Assembly: GCA_016234425.1 (NCBI GenBank)
Contig: JACRCA010000435.1
Location: 1-12,415 of the forward strand
Direction of reading: 5' to 3'
DNA: 12,415 nt
DNA from: Deltaproteobacteria bacterium
Lineage (GTDB): Bacteria; Desulfobacterota; SM23-61
Part shown: one piece after another, positions 6,882 through 12,415 of the stretch
Layout: the number at the start of each line of letters is the position of its first letter
How positions within the stretch are numbered: the first letter of the stretch is position 1
Translations under genes and position numbers: made by a program
Notes under the pieces: model-generated
What the model was told of the DNA's origin: nothing
Databases searched by the model: none
Seen by the model: only the letters and a program-made list of their open reading frames with translations

Positions 6882-8168
6882 TCAGTTTGTTCTCCTTTTT
6901 CTTGACGGCGGATTGCTGACCGCAGAAAGCTGGTTTAAGAAATATCTTCGGACCCAATCAATAGCTGTGTGGGCGGTAATGATTTTGATCTGTTCTCGGT
7001 CTCCCCAGAATTGGTATTTCTTTGAAATGGTTCCTTTGGGACTGGAAAGGGCGATAAAAACCGTTCCCACTGGCTTCTCTTCTGAACCACCCCCCGGCCC
7101 GGCGATTCCCGTAACGCCCAGTCCTAAGGTTGATTGACTGATCTGGCGCACCCCTTCGGCCATTTTTTCAGCCACCGGGGCGCTGACCGCGCCGGCTGAA
7201 GCTAAGAGTTCTTCCGGAATTTGCAAAATTTCCACCTTGGCCCGGTTGCTATAAGCCACCACTGCGCGGTCGAAATAATCCGAGCTGCCGGCGATGTTGG
7301 TCAAACGATGGGCAATCAATCCCCCTGTGCAGGATTCGGCAACGGCCAAGGTTGCTCGATTAGACCGCAACAGATGCCCCACAATTTCCTCGAGCGTTTC
7401 CTGATCGGCCGCAAAGACTCGCCCCTCCAATTTTTCCCGGATGATTTTCTCTAAATCTTGTAAGTTCTTCTCGACATCCTGCAGAGATTTTCCGCTTACC
7501 GCAATTTTCACATGGTTTTCTGGGAAGCGGGGGAGGTAGGCTAAGGAGGTCGTGCGGTCTTGGGGGTTGATTTCTTTGAGGCGGTCGGCTATGGCAGATT
7601 CGGTGAAACCAAAGACTTTAAGGGTGCGCGATCCGTAGAATACCTTTTCTTGCCGCTCCTTCTCCAGCAAGGGAATTATACTTTCTTTCAGCAAGAAAAT
7701 CAATTCTCGGGGAACCCCAGGGAGGAAAGCATAGATCTTCCCTTTATGGCGGAGGATAAACCCGGAAGCAGTTCCCAGGGGATTGGGGATGATTTCGGCT
7801 TGCTGAGGGAAAAGGGCCTGCTTCTCATTCGCCAGGGGCATCTCCGTTTCTCTCTGGGCAAAACGCTGCCGCAGGGTGTGGAGCACCTCCTGATTCATGA
7901 TCAGCCTCCGGCCAAGAGCTTTGGCAGCAGAGCTGGCCGTGATATCATCCGCAGTCGGACCCAGACCGCCGCTTACGATGATGGCGTCAGCATGCTCTTG
8001 GGCCCGCCGGAGGGCATCTTCTATGCGCCCTTCGTTATCCCCGACGGTGGTAAGATAAGTCACTTCAAAACCCTTCTCTGTGAACGCGCTGGCCATGAAC
8101 GCAGCGTTTGTATCGACCACTTCCCCGCTCGTCAATTCATTTCCCACAGTGATGATTTCGACCTTCAC
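6882..8168 (-). CDS. cinA: CinA-family protein: N-terminal MoCF-like domain plus C-terminal NMN deamidase (PncC) domain
   Basis: The protein has 428 residues from a GTG at 8168. A TTG at 8180 would add four residues, but GAGGGG at 8173-8178 sits four bases before the GTG, and KVEIITVGNELTSGE is the standard CinA N-terminus. The N-terminal COG1058 domain shows IITVGNELTSG and SGGLGPTADDIT (about 66-77). The C-terminal PncC domain shows AESCTGGLIAHRL (about 277-289), FDRAVVAYSNRAK and GVTGIAGPGGGSEEKPVGTV (about 351-370). Two-domain CinA proteins can hydrolyse ADP-ribose and deamidate NMN in pyridine-nucleotide salvage. The family normally ends near AIDWVRRYL; here about 17 further residues (NQLSAVSNPPSRKRRTN) follow that look like translated intergenic repeat rather than a conserved domain. 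It lies between pgpA and thpR in a recA-containing cluster; the historical link of cinA with recA comes from competence-regulated operons. Confidence 0.93.
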   Translation of the reverse strand: MKVEIITVGNELTSGEVVDTNAAFMASAFTEKGFEVTYLTTVGDNEGRIEDALRRAQEHADAIIVSGGLGPTADDITASSAAKALGRRLIMNQEVLHTLRQRFAQRETEMPLANEKQALFPQQAEIIPNPLGTASGFILRHKGKIYAFLPGVPRELIFLLKESIIPLLEKERQEKVFYGSRTLKVFGFTESAIADRLKEINPQDRTTSLAYLPRFPENHVKIAVSGKSLQDVEKNLQDLEKIIREKLEGRVFAADQETLEEIVGHLLRSNRATLAVAESCTGGLIAHRLTNIAGSSDYFDRAVVAYSNRAKVEILQIPEELLASAGAVSAPVAEKMAEGVRQISQSTLGLGVTGIAGPGGGSEEKPVGTVFIALSSPKGTISKKYQFWGDREQIKIITAHTAIDWVRRYFLNQLSAVSNPPSRKRRTN

Positions 8169-8172
8169 GAAA

Positions 8173-8178
8173 CCCCTC
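8173..8178 (-). promoter_or_regulatory. Ribosome binding site that supports the GTG start of cinA
   Basis: GAGGGG on the - strand is followed by TTTC and then GTG. It partly overlaps the alternative TTG start at 8180, which therefore cannot use it. Confidence 0.6.
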
Positions 8179-8259
8179 AAATGGGCCCATCCACCACGGA
8201 GAACCCTGAAATTGCGTTCTTCCCATGTTTCGCGGGAGGCCCTGTGGTGAATACCTAAC

Positions 8260-8754
8260 TCAAACCACCCCGATAATCCACTTATCCATCACAAAAAGAA
8301 GGTCTGGCTGCCAATAGCCAATGGCCTGAAGCAAAAAGTTGGAATACGTCCCCGCTACGGCATCATCGAGAACAACAGCCAACCCCCCTGGCATTCGCCG
8401 GCTGAAGAATTTGGCGGGCGGTGGTTTCATTATATCGAAAACCCGAAAGAAAAGGAATCCCCCGATGGCTGCGGTGACCGTTGGCGGCAGGAAGGTCATG
8501 GTGATCAGATACCCCACGACCTCGTCGATAACGATCGTCGGGCTATCCTTTCTGCCCAAAATAAATTCGGCCCGCTCTGAAGCCCACCAGGCCAGAAAAA
8601 AAGTCGCCGCCAAGCTCAAAAGGTAAATGGGAGGAGGAAAGGAAGAGAATAGAATATAGACGAAAATCCCGCCAAACGTTCCAGCAGTCCCTGGCGCCAA
8701 CGGAAAATAACCGAAGTAGCCAGCTGAAGCCAGCCAGATTATAAAGCCTTTCAA
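8260..8754 (-). CDS. pgpA: Phosphatidylglycerophosphatase A
   Basis: The 164-residue integral membrane enzyme dephosphorylates phosphatidylglycerophosphate to phosphatidylglycerol. The PgpA signature residues are present in order: GYFPLAPGTAGT (15-26), KDSPTIVIDEVVG (69-81, with Asp70, Asp77 and Glu78), FDIMKPPP (106-113, Asp107) and GGLAVVLDDAVAG (123-135, Asp130, Asp131). Hydrophobic segments lie at about 27-37, 42-57, 79-104 and 132-147. The start is a TTG at 8754, which places the conserved motif at the usual distance from the N-terminus; a GGGAA lies just upstream and no in-frame ATG is nearby. It is the first gene of the - strand cluster and is followed by cinA after about 91 bp. That spacer contains no terminator I can see. 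Confidence 0.92.
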   Translation of the reverse strand: MKGFIIWLASAGYFGYFPLAPGTAGTFGGIFVYILFSSFPPPIYLLSLAATFFLAWWASERAEFILGRKDSPTIVIDEVVGYLITMTFLPPTVTAAIGGFLFFRVFDIMKPPPAKFFSRRMPGGLAVVLDDAVAGTYSNFLLQAIGYWQPDLLFVMDKWIIGVV

Positions 8755-8777
8755 TTCCCGTTCCTTCTCGGCCTAAA

Positions 8778-8790
8778 GGGGTCAGTCCCC
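8778..8790. repeat. Short GGGG-TCAGT-CCCC palindrome-like element
   Basis: GGGGTCAGTCCCC forms a 4-bp GC stem around a 5-base loop, flanked by A/T. It falls in the 5' leader of the predicted pgpA transcript, 24 bases ahead of the start codon. Motifs of the form GGGGACTGACCCC resemble dispersed intergenic elements I recall from several bacterial genomes, some next to IS200-like REP transposases, but only one copy is visible here, so repeat status is a guess. Confidence 0.35.
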
Positions 8791-8855
8791 AATATGAAAA
8801 TCTATGAAAACAGAATTCTATCTTCCCCTTCAGGATAAATACCCATAAAACAGAA

Positions 8856-8884
8856 AAAGTACCCTCTTTGGGTCGGGTTGTCAA
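8856..8884 (-). promoter_or_regulatory. Putative sigma-70-type promoter for the pgpA-cinA-thpR-recA-recX-alaS cluster
   Basis: On the - strand a perfect -35 box TTGACA (8884-8879) is separated by 17 bp from TACTTT (8861-8856), a moderate -10. Transcription would start near 8849, giving a leader of about 95 bases before the pgpA TTG. Later genes may also have internal promoters; none is obvious. Confidence 0.5.
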
Positions 8885-8969
8885 TAGAAGATAGCACGGA
8901 AAAGGCCATCTTTCTCTTCCAAGGGAGCAACTTTAATATTAACCTGGATGCAGAAAATTGGGGAAATCC

Positions 8970-9020
8970 TTTCAGTTTTTTTCCTTTGCTGACGATAATA
9001 CTTTAATGAAAAAACTGAAA
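8970..9020. repeat. 12-bp inverted repeat upstream of the pilB promoter
   Basis: TTTCAGTTTTTT (8970-8981) and AAAAAACTGAAA (9009-9020) are exact inverted copies separated by 27 bases. The right arm ends four bases before the pilB -35 box. The geometry fits an activator or repressor site or bent DNA better than a terminator, as the stem is AT-rich and the loop is long. Confidence 0.6.
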
Positions 9021-9024
9021 ATCC

Positions 9025-9054
9025 TTGACAAAAGCTTTTGATTTCATCTATATT
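9025..9054 (+). promoter_or_regulatory. Putative sigma-70-type promoter of pilB
   Basis: Consensus -35 TTGACA (9025-9030), an 18-bp spacer and TATATT (9049-9054). The predicted start near 9061 leaves a leader of about 26 bases. The perfect 12-bp palindrome CAAAAGCTTTTG (9029-9040) overlaps the -35 box and spacer, and 7-bp arms TTGATTT (9038-9044) and AAATCAA (9064-9070) flank the -10. No sigma-54 GG-N10-GC element, frequent at pilus genes, was recognised. Confidence 0.6.
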
Positions 9055-9077
9055 TTAATAAGTAAATCAATAATTTT

Positions 9078-9084
9078 GGAGGAG
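9078..9084 (+). promoter_or_regulatory. Ribosome binding site of pilB
   Basis: GGAGGAG, two bases before the ATG by its last G and seven or so by its GGAGG core start, is a near-perfect Shine-Dalgarno sequence and fixes the pilB start at 9087. Confidence 0.75.
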
Positions 9085-9086
9085 TT

Positions 9087-10787
9087 ATGTCCGTCCGGTT
9101 GGGGGAACTTTTAGTAAGCAAAGGATTGATCACCTCCAAACAACTGGATGCCGCACTTCAAGAACAAAAAATCTCTGGGAACAAGCTGGGGACTTCCTTA
9201 GTAAAGCTCGGGTTCATTGCAGAAAAGAATCTCGTCTCCTTCTTGAGCAAACATTACGGTGTGCCAGCCATTGATTTAGCCGAAATTCAGGTTGACCCCG
9301 ACACGATCAAGATGATCCCCGCCGATGTGGTCTATAAATATCAAATCCTCCCCATCAGACGGGTTGGCTCCACTTTGCGCGTGGCCATGTCCGATCCCTC
9401 CAACATTCTGGCCATCGATGATGTTAAATTCCTGACCAGCTGCCACGTTGAGGTTTTCGTCTCCACGGAAAGCGCCATCAAAGTGGCCATCGACAAATAC
9501 TATGATCCCTCCACCACCATGGCCGAAATTATGAGCGGTCCGATGGGAGAAGAGGAGAGGATGGAGCTTCTGGAAGAGGCCGAAGAAGTTGACGTCAACG
9601 AGCTACAGCAAGCTTCGGAAGATGCTCCGGTGGTAAGACTTGTCAACATGATCCTCAACGAGGCCATCAAACGGAAGGCCAGCGACATCCACCTCGAACC
9701 ATATGAAAAAGTTTTTCGCGTCCGTCTGCGGATGGACGGTGTGCTCTACGACTTCATGAAACCACCCATGAAGATGAAGAATGCCATCATCTCCCGGGCA
9801 AAGATCATGGCCAAACTAAACATCGCGGAACGCCGTCTGCCCCAGGATGGGCGTATCAAGATGAAATTAGGCCGAGATCGGGAGATGGATTTCAGGGTTT
9901 CCGTTCTGCCCACCCTATTCGGAGAGAAGGTTGTTTTGCGGCTCCTGGATAAATCGAACCTCCAGCTGGACATGACCAAGCTGGGTTTCGAAGAAAAACC
10001 TCTCCAAGAATTCAAAGAAGCCATCCATAAGCCCTATGGCATGGTTTTGGTCACCGGCCCAACGGGAAGCGGCAAAACCACCACCCTCTATTCGGCCCTC
10101 GCCGAACTAAACCAAATTAGCGAGAACATTTCCACAGCCGAGGACCCGGTGGAATTTAACCTGATGGGTATCAACCAGGTACAAATGCACGAAGAGATCG
10201 GCTTGAGTTTCGCCACGGCCTTACGATCTTTCCTGCGTCAAGACCCGGATATCATCATGGTGGGCGAGATTCGGGATTTCGAGACCGCGGAGATTGCCAT
10301 CAAGGCCGCGCTCACCGGCCACCTCGTTCTGAGTACGCTGCATACCAATGATGCCCCCAGCACGATCAACCGTTTGTTGAACATGGGCATCGAGCCATTT
10401 CTCGTGGCCTCCTCGGTGAATTTGATCGCGGCTCAACGGCTGGCGCGAGTGATCTGCGAATCTTGCAAGCAGCCCATTCAAATCTCTCCGCAGATGCTTC
10501 TCAATCTGGGCATTCCTCCAGACGAAATCCAGGGATTCAGCTGCCATAAAGGTACCGGGTGCTCGGCCTGCAACAATACTGGTTATAAGGGAAGGCTGGC
10601 TTTATACGAGGTCCTGCCCGTGCGAGAAGAAATCCGGGAGCTGATCCTCCAAGGGGCTTCGGCCAGTGAGGTCAAAAAAGAAGCCATGCGCCTGGGCATG
10701 AAGACCTTGCGCCAGGCAGCCCTCACGAGACTCAAGGAAGGTATCACGACGGTCGAAGAAGTTTTGAAAGCCACAGTGGAAGACTAA
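9087..10787 (+). CDS. pilB: Type IV pilus assembly ATPase PilB
   Basis: This 566-residue cytoplasmic hexameric ATPase of the GspE/PilB family powers pilus extension. The N-terminal MshEN domain has two tandem 24-residue motifs: residues 4-27 (RLG...Q) match the c-di-GMP-binding consensus at every fixed position, and residues 33-56 (KLG...H) match most. The ATPase domain carries Walker A GPTGSGKTT (324-332, Lys330), Asp-box residues around EDPVEF, Walker B DPDIIMVGEIRD (386-397, Glu394) and the His box GHLVLSTLHTND (411-422). A zinc-type tetracysteine site is formed by Cys457, Cys460, Cys492 and Cys495, with an extra Cys486. SDIHLEP and RVRLRMDG are the usual N2-domain signatures. It is preceded by a strong promoter and ribosome binding site, and pilC follows after 32 bp. 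A GspE of a type II secretion system is the alternative; the PilB-type length, the MshEN motifs and the direct pilC neighbour favour PilB. Confidence 0.93.
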   Translation: MSVRLGELLVSKGLITSKQLDAALQEQKISGNKLGTSLVKLGFIAEKNLVSFLSKHYGVPAIDLAEIQVDPDTIKMIPADVVYKYQILPIRRVGSTLRVAMSDPSNILAIDDVKFLTSCHVEVFVSTESAIKVAIDKYYDPSTTMAEIMSGPMGEEERMELLEEAEEVDVNELQQASEDAPVVRLVNMILNEAIKRKASDIHLEPYEKVFRVRLRMDGVLYDFMKPPMKMKNAIISRAKIMAKLNIAERRLPQDGRIKMKLGRDREMDFRVSVLPTLFGEKVVLRLLDKSNLQLDMTKLGFEEKPLQEFKEAIHKPYGMVLVTGPTGSGKTTTLYSALAELNQISENISTAEDPVEFNLMGINQVQMHEEIGLSFATALRSFLRQDPDIIMVGEIRDFETAEIAIKAALTGHLVLSTLHTNDAPSTINRLLNMGIEPFLVASSVNLIAAQRLARVICESCKQPIQISPQMLLNLGIPPDEIQGFSCHKGTGCSACNNTGYKGRLALYEVLPVREEIRELILQGASASEVKKEAMRLGMKTLRQAALTRLKEGITTVEEVLKATVED

Positions 10788-10819
10788 AGGAAAATCATCA
10801 GGAAATTTGGAGGCGTGCG

Positions 10820-12034
10820 ATGGATGTTTATGTTTGGGAGGGACGGTCCCGCAAAGGAACGATCGAAAGAGGGGAAATACAAGCAGCCAATGAAGCTGTT
10901 GTAAGGATGCAGCTTCGGCGGCAGCAGATCCAGGCCATCAAGATCGAGGCCAAGCCCAAGGATATCCTGAAAGGAATCCGTCTGGGAAGGCGAAAAAAGG
11001 TCAAGGAAAAAGAGATTGTGGTTTTCACGCGACAGTTTGCCACCATGATTGATGCGGGTCTGCCCTTGGTACAATGCCTGGAAATCCTTTCCAGCCAACA
11101 GGATAATGTCACCTTTAAAGAAATTCTTCTGAAAGTAAAAGGGGATGTGGAAGCTGGCTCCACTTTCGCGGATGCCCTGCGTAAACATCCTAATGTTTTC
11201 AATGACCTCTATTGCAACCTGGTGACGGCGGGAGAAACGGGAGGAATCCTGGATACGATTTTAAACCGTTTAGCCGCTTACATCGAGAAGGCTATGAACC
11301 TGAAGAAAAAAGTCAAGGGGGCAATGGTTTATCCTGCCGCAGTGATGGTTATTGCTCTGGTGGTGGTCAGTTGTCTCTTGCTCTTTGTGATTCCTGTCTT
11401 CCAGAAGATGTTCGCCGATATGGGAGGGACCCTGCCGGCCTTTACCCAATTGGTCATCAATGTGAGTAACTTCATGCGCCAGTATTTCTACCTCGTGGCG
11501 GCCTTTCTCATTGCGTTGTTCTTGGGTTTTAGCCGATACTACAAAACCGAGAAGGGTCGGGAAACTGTAGATGACTATCTCCTGAGGCTGCCGATTTTTG
11601 GCCCACTCATCAAGAAAGTAGCCATTGCCAAGTTCACCCGCACACTGGGCACAATGCTTTCCAGCGGTGTCCCCATCCTGGAAAGCTTGGAAATTGTCGC
11701 CAAGACTTCTGGAAACAAAACCATCGAAAAAGCCATCATGAAGACAAGGATGAGCATCGGAGAGGGCAAAACCATAGCCGAACCTTTGGGAGCCAGTGGA
11801 ATTTTCCCCCCCATGGTCGTGCAGATGATTACTGTAGGTGAATCTACCGGTGCTTTGGACTCTATGCTGAATAAAATTGCCGACTTTTTCGATGACGAAG
11901 TGGATGCGGCTGTGGCCGCTTTGACCTCCTTGCTGGAACCTTTACTCATGGTCTTCCTCGGCGGGGCGATCGGAGCATTGGTTATAGCCATGTACCTCCC
12001 CATCTTCCAGATGGCCTCCATTCTGGGGGGCTAA
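10820..12034 (+). CDS. pilC: Type IV pilus inner-membrane platform protein PilC
   Basis: The 404-residue protein of the GspF/PilC family forms the inner-membrane platform through which PilB drives pilin addition. It contains two homologous T2SSF domains, about 68-191 and 271-393. Their first helices read FTRQFATMIDAGLPLVQCLEIL and FTRTLGTMLSSGVPILESLEIV, an internal duplication visible by eye. Hydrophobic membrane segments lie at about 172-194, 222-240 and 372-395. Conserved elements include TAGETGG (136-142), VKGAMVYPA and VGESTGALD (339-347). GGAGG at 10809-10813 sets the ATG at 10820. It is cotranscribed with pilB. The usual partners pilT, pilA and pilD are not found up to the window end, and a desulfurase gene follows instead, so the pilus genes are probably dispersed in this genome. 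Confidence 0.94.
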   Translation: MDVYVWEGRSRKGTIERGEIQAANEAVVRMQLRRQQIQAIKIEAKPKDILKGIRLGRRKKVKEKEIVVFTRQFATMIDAGLPLVQCLEILSSQQDNVTFKEILLKVKGDVEAGSTFADALRKHPNVFNDLYCNLVTAGETGGILDTILNRLAAYIEKAMNLKKKVKGAMVYPAAVMVIALVVVSCLLLFVIPVFQKMFADMGGTLPAFTQLVINVSNFMRQYFYLVAAFLIALFLGFSRYYKTEKGRETVDDYLLRLPIFGPLIKKVAIAKFTRTLGTMLSSGVPILESLEIVAKTSGNKTIEKAIMKTRMSIGEGKTIAEPLGASGIFPPMVVQMITVGESTGALDSMLNKIADFFDDEVDAAVAALTSLLEPLLMVFLGGAIGALVIAMYLPIFQMASILGG

Positions 12035-12070
12035 CCTACCTTCACCGGCAAGGTTTCAAAGGACTTCCGC

Positions 12071-12172
12071 ATGATCGGCGGAGAGAATTATCTCCGGGCA
12101 GCTGCGGGAGGAATATTTTCGGCTATGGGAATCGACCAAATTGAGGAGTTGCTTTTTTGCCTATTTACTTAG
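12071..12172 (+). CDS. Possible 33-residue small ORF between pilC and the desulfurase gene
   Basis: An ATG at 12071 is preceded by AAAGGA seven bases upstream and opens a 33-codon frame ending at TAG 12170-12172. It overlaps the first 16 bases of the desulfurase gene, whose ribosome binding site lies inside it. The predicted peptide (ending IEELLFCLFT) resembles nothing I recognise. The frame is also the in-phase continuation of pilC beyond its TAA. It could be a leader peptide coupling translation, but chance is a serious alternative at this length. Confidence 0.2.
   Translation: MIGGENYLRAAAGGIFSAMGIDQIEELLFCLFT
12079..12096. repeat. Small hairpin in the pilC-desulfurase spacer
   Basis: CGGAGA (12079-12084) and TCTCCG (12091-12096) form a 6-bp perfect stem with a 6-base loop. 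No T-run follows, so it is not a standard intrinsic terminator; readthrough from pilC into the next gene is likely. Confidence 0.35.
12143..12148 (+). promoter_or_regulatory. Ribosome binding site that supports the TTG start of the desulfurase gene
   Basis: GAGGAG lies eight bases before the TTG at 12157. A TGA at 12142-12144 closes the frame immediately upstream, so no earlier start is possible. Confidence 0.7.
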
Positions 12173-12415
12173 ACCATGCCGCTACTTCCTTCCCCAAGCC
12201 TGCGGCCGTCTGTCGCCAGATGAATGAAGTGATGCGCCGGATCGGCGCGAATCCTGGGCGCTCCGACCATAAATTAGCCCGGAAGGCCAACCAGATCATT
12301 GCCGAAGCCCGCCAGAAGATTGCTGAGCTCTTCGGCATTGCCGAAGCCCAGCGGGTCATCTTCACCTGCAATGCCACAGAGGCCATCAACTTGGGCCTCA
12401 AAGGGGTGCTATCTG
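12157..12415 (+). CDS. Cysteine desulfurase family protein (class V aminotransferase), 3'-truncated
   Basis: The first 86 residues are present; the frame is open to the window end. The translation begins PIYLDHAATSFPKPAAV and continues with a GANPGRSDHKLARKA segment (about 33-47) and VIFTCNATEAINLGLKG (about 67-83). These are the N-terminal hallmarks of NifS/SufS-like PLP enzymes, which release sulfur from L-cysteine as an enzyme persulfide. The GANPGRS-H form resembles the 'cysteine desulfurase family protein' subgroup rather than housekeeping IscS. The PLP lysine and catalytic cysteine lie beyond the window, so activity cannot be confirmed; the family total is about 380-400 residues. The start is TTG, fixed by GAGGAG and an upstream in-frame stop. 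Possible uses for the sulfur include Fe-S clusters, selenium handling or the pterin dithiolene; context here does not decide. Confidence 0.88.
   Translation, partial: MPIYLDHAATSFPKPAAVCRQMNEVMRRIGANPGRSDHKLARKANQIIAEARQKIAELFGIAEAQRVIFTCNATEAINLGLKGVLS

Larger units (their letters stand above)
8755..9086. other. Divergent AT-rich intergenic region between pgpA and pilB
   Basis: This 332-base stretch has no credible gene. From left to right it holds the pgpA leader with a GGGG-TCAGT-CCCC element, a - strand promoter, a purine-rich spacer with the 10-bp palindrome TTAATATTAA (8933-8942), a 12-bp inverted repeat, and the pilB promoter with further palindromes. AT content rises sharply toward pilB compared with the coding regions. 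Confidence 0.7.

Noticed and set aside
8130..8225. About 29-codon ORF in the pgpA-cinA spacer on the - strand, overlapping the cinA start
   Set aside because: It has no convincing ribosome binding site or similarity, and ORFs this short are expected by chance.
7560..8258. 232-codon open frame on the + strand
   Set aside because: It lies fully antisense to cinA, which has unambiguous family motifs. The translation shows no recognisable domain, and it is a by-product of cinA codon composition.
8885..9024. Sigma-54 promoter for pilB
   Set aside because: No GG-N10-GC core with the expected flanks was found by eye, whereas a good sigma-70 promoter is present.
12079..12096. Rho-independent terminator after pilC
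   Set aside because: The 6-bp stem has no following T-run and lies 45 bases past the stop; it was kept only as a small hairpin.
1..12415. CRISPR array, tRNA, rRNA, transposon, prophage or defence island
   Set aside because: No regularly spaced repeats, cloverleaf-type sequence, transposase or phage protein was seen; nearly all DNA is accounted for by recognised core genes with uniform composition.

Overview
The window looks like ordinary chromosomal core sequence from an anaerobic Gram-negative bacterium, most likely a Desulfobacterota (former Deltaproteobacteria) lineage. The evidence is a BamD-type outer-membrane lipoprotein, a tungsten/molybdenum aldehyde:ferredoxin oxidoreductase (AOR) family enzyme, type IV pilus genes, and the gene order pgpA-cinA-thpR-recA-recX-alaS. 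That placement is inference from gene content and order; no rRNA or other direct taxonomic marker is present.

Left part (1-2007, + strand): the C-terminal half of an AOR-family oxidoreductase, then 17 bp later a 100-residue MoaD/ThiS-like sulfur carrier ending in Gly-Gly, then bamD. The first two form a logical pair, because AOR enzymes need a bis-pterin W/Mo cofactor whose dithiolene sulfur is delivered by a MoaD-type carrier. bamD meets alaS tail to tail with only 25 bp between the stops and no visible terminator.

Middle part (2033-8754, - strand): a compact housekeeping and DNA-repair cluster, transcribed pgpA, cinA, thpR, recA, recX, alaS. recX and alaS overlap by ATGA. cinA and pgpA use non-ATG starts (GTG and TTG), and a good sigma-70-like promoter lies about 100 bp upstream of pgpA. 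No LexA-like box was seen by eye near recA or at the cluster promoter. RecA is otherwise canonical, but the adjacent Met-Phe pair of the DNA-binding L2 loop is transposed to Phe-Met.

A 332-bp AT-rich divergent intergenic region (8755-9086) holds the pgpA promoter, a short GGGG...CCCC element, and a strong pilB promoter associated with several inverted repeats.

Right part (9087-12415, + strand): pilB, the type IV pilus extension ATPase, with an N-terminal MshEN domain whose first c-di-GMP-binding motif matches the consensus fully. pilC, the inner-membrane platform protein, follows. After 122 bp a class V aminotransferase of the cysteine desulfurase family begins at a TTG start and runs off the window. 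pilT, pilA and pilD are not in the window.

I found no CRISPR array, tRNA, rRNA, insertion sequence, phage gene or defence system, and no convincing undescribed multi-gene system. The points worth a second look are local: the RecA L2 swap, the PilB MshEN motifs, the pilB promoter architecture, the repeat-derived CinA tail, and a small ORF ahead of the desulfurase gene.
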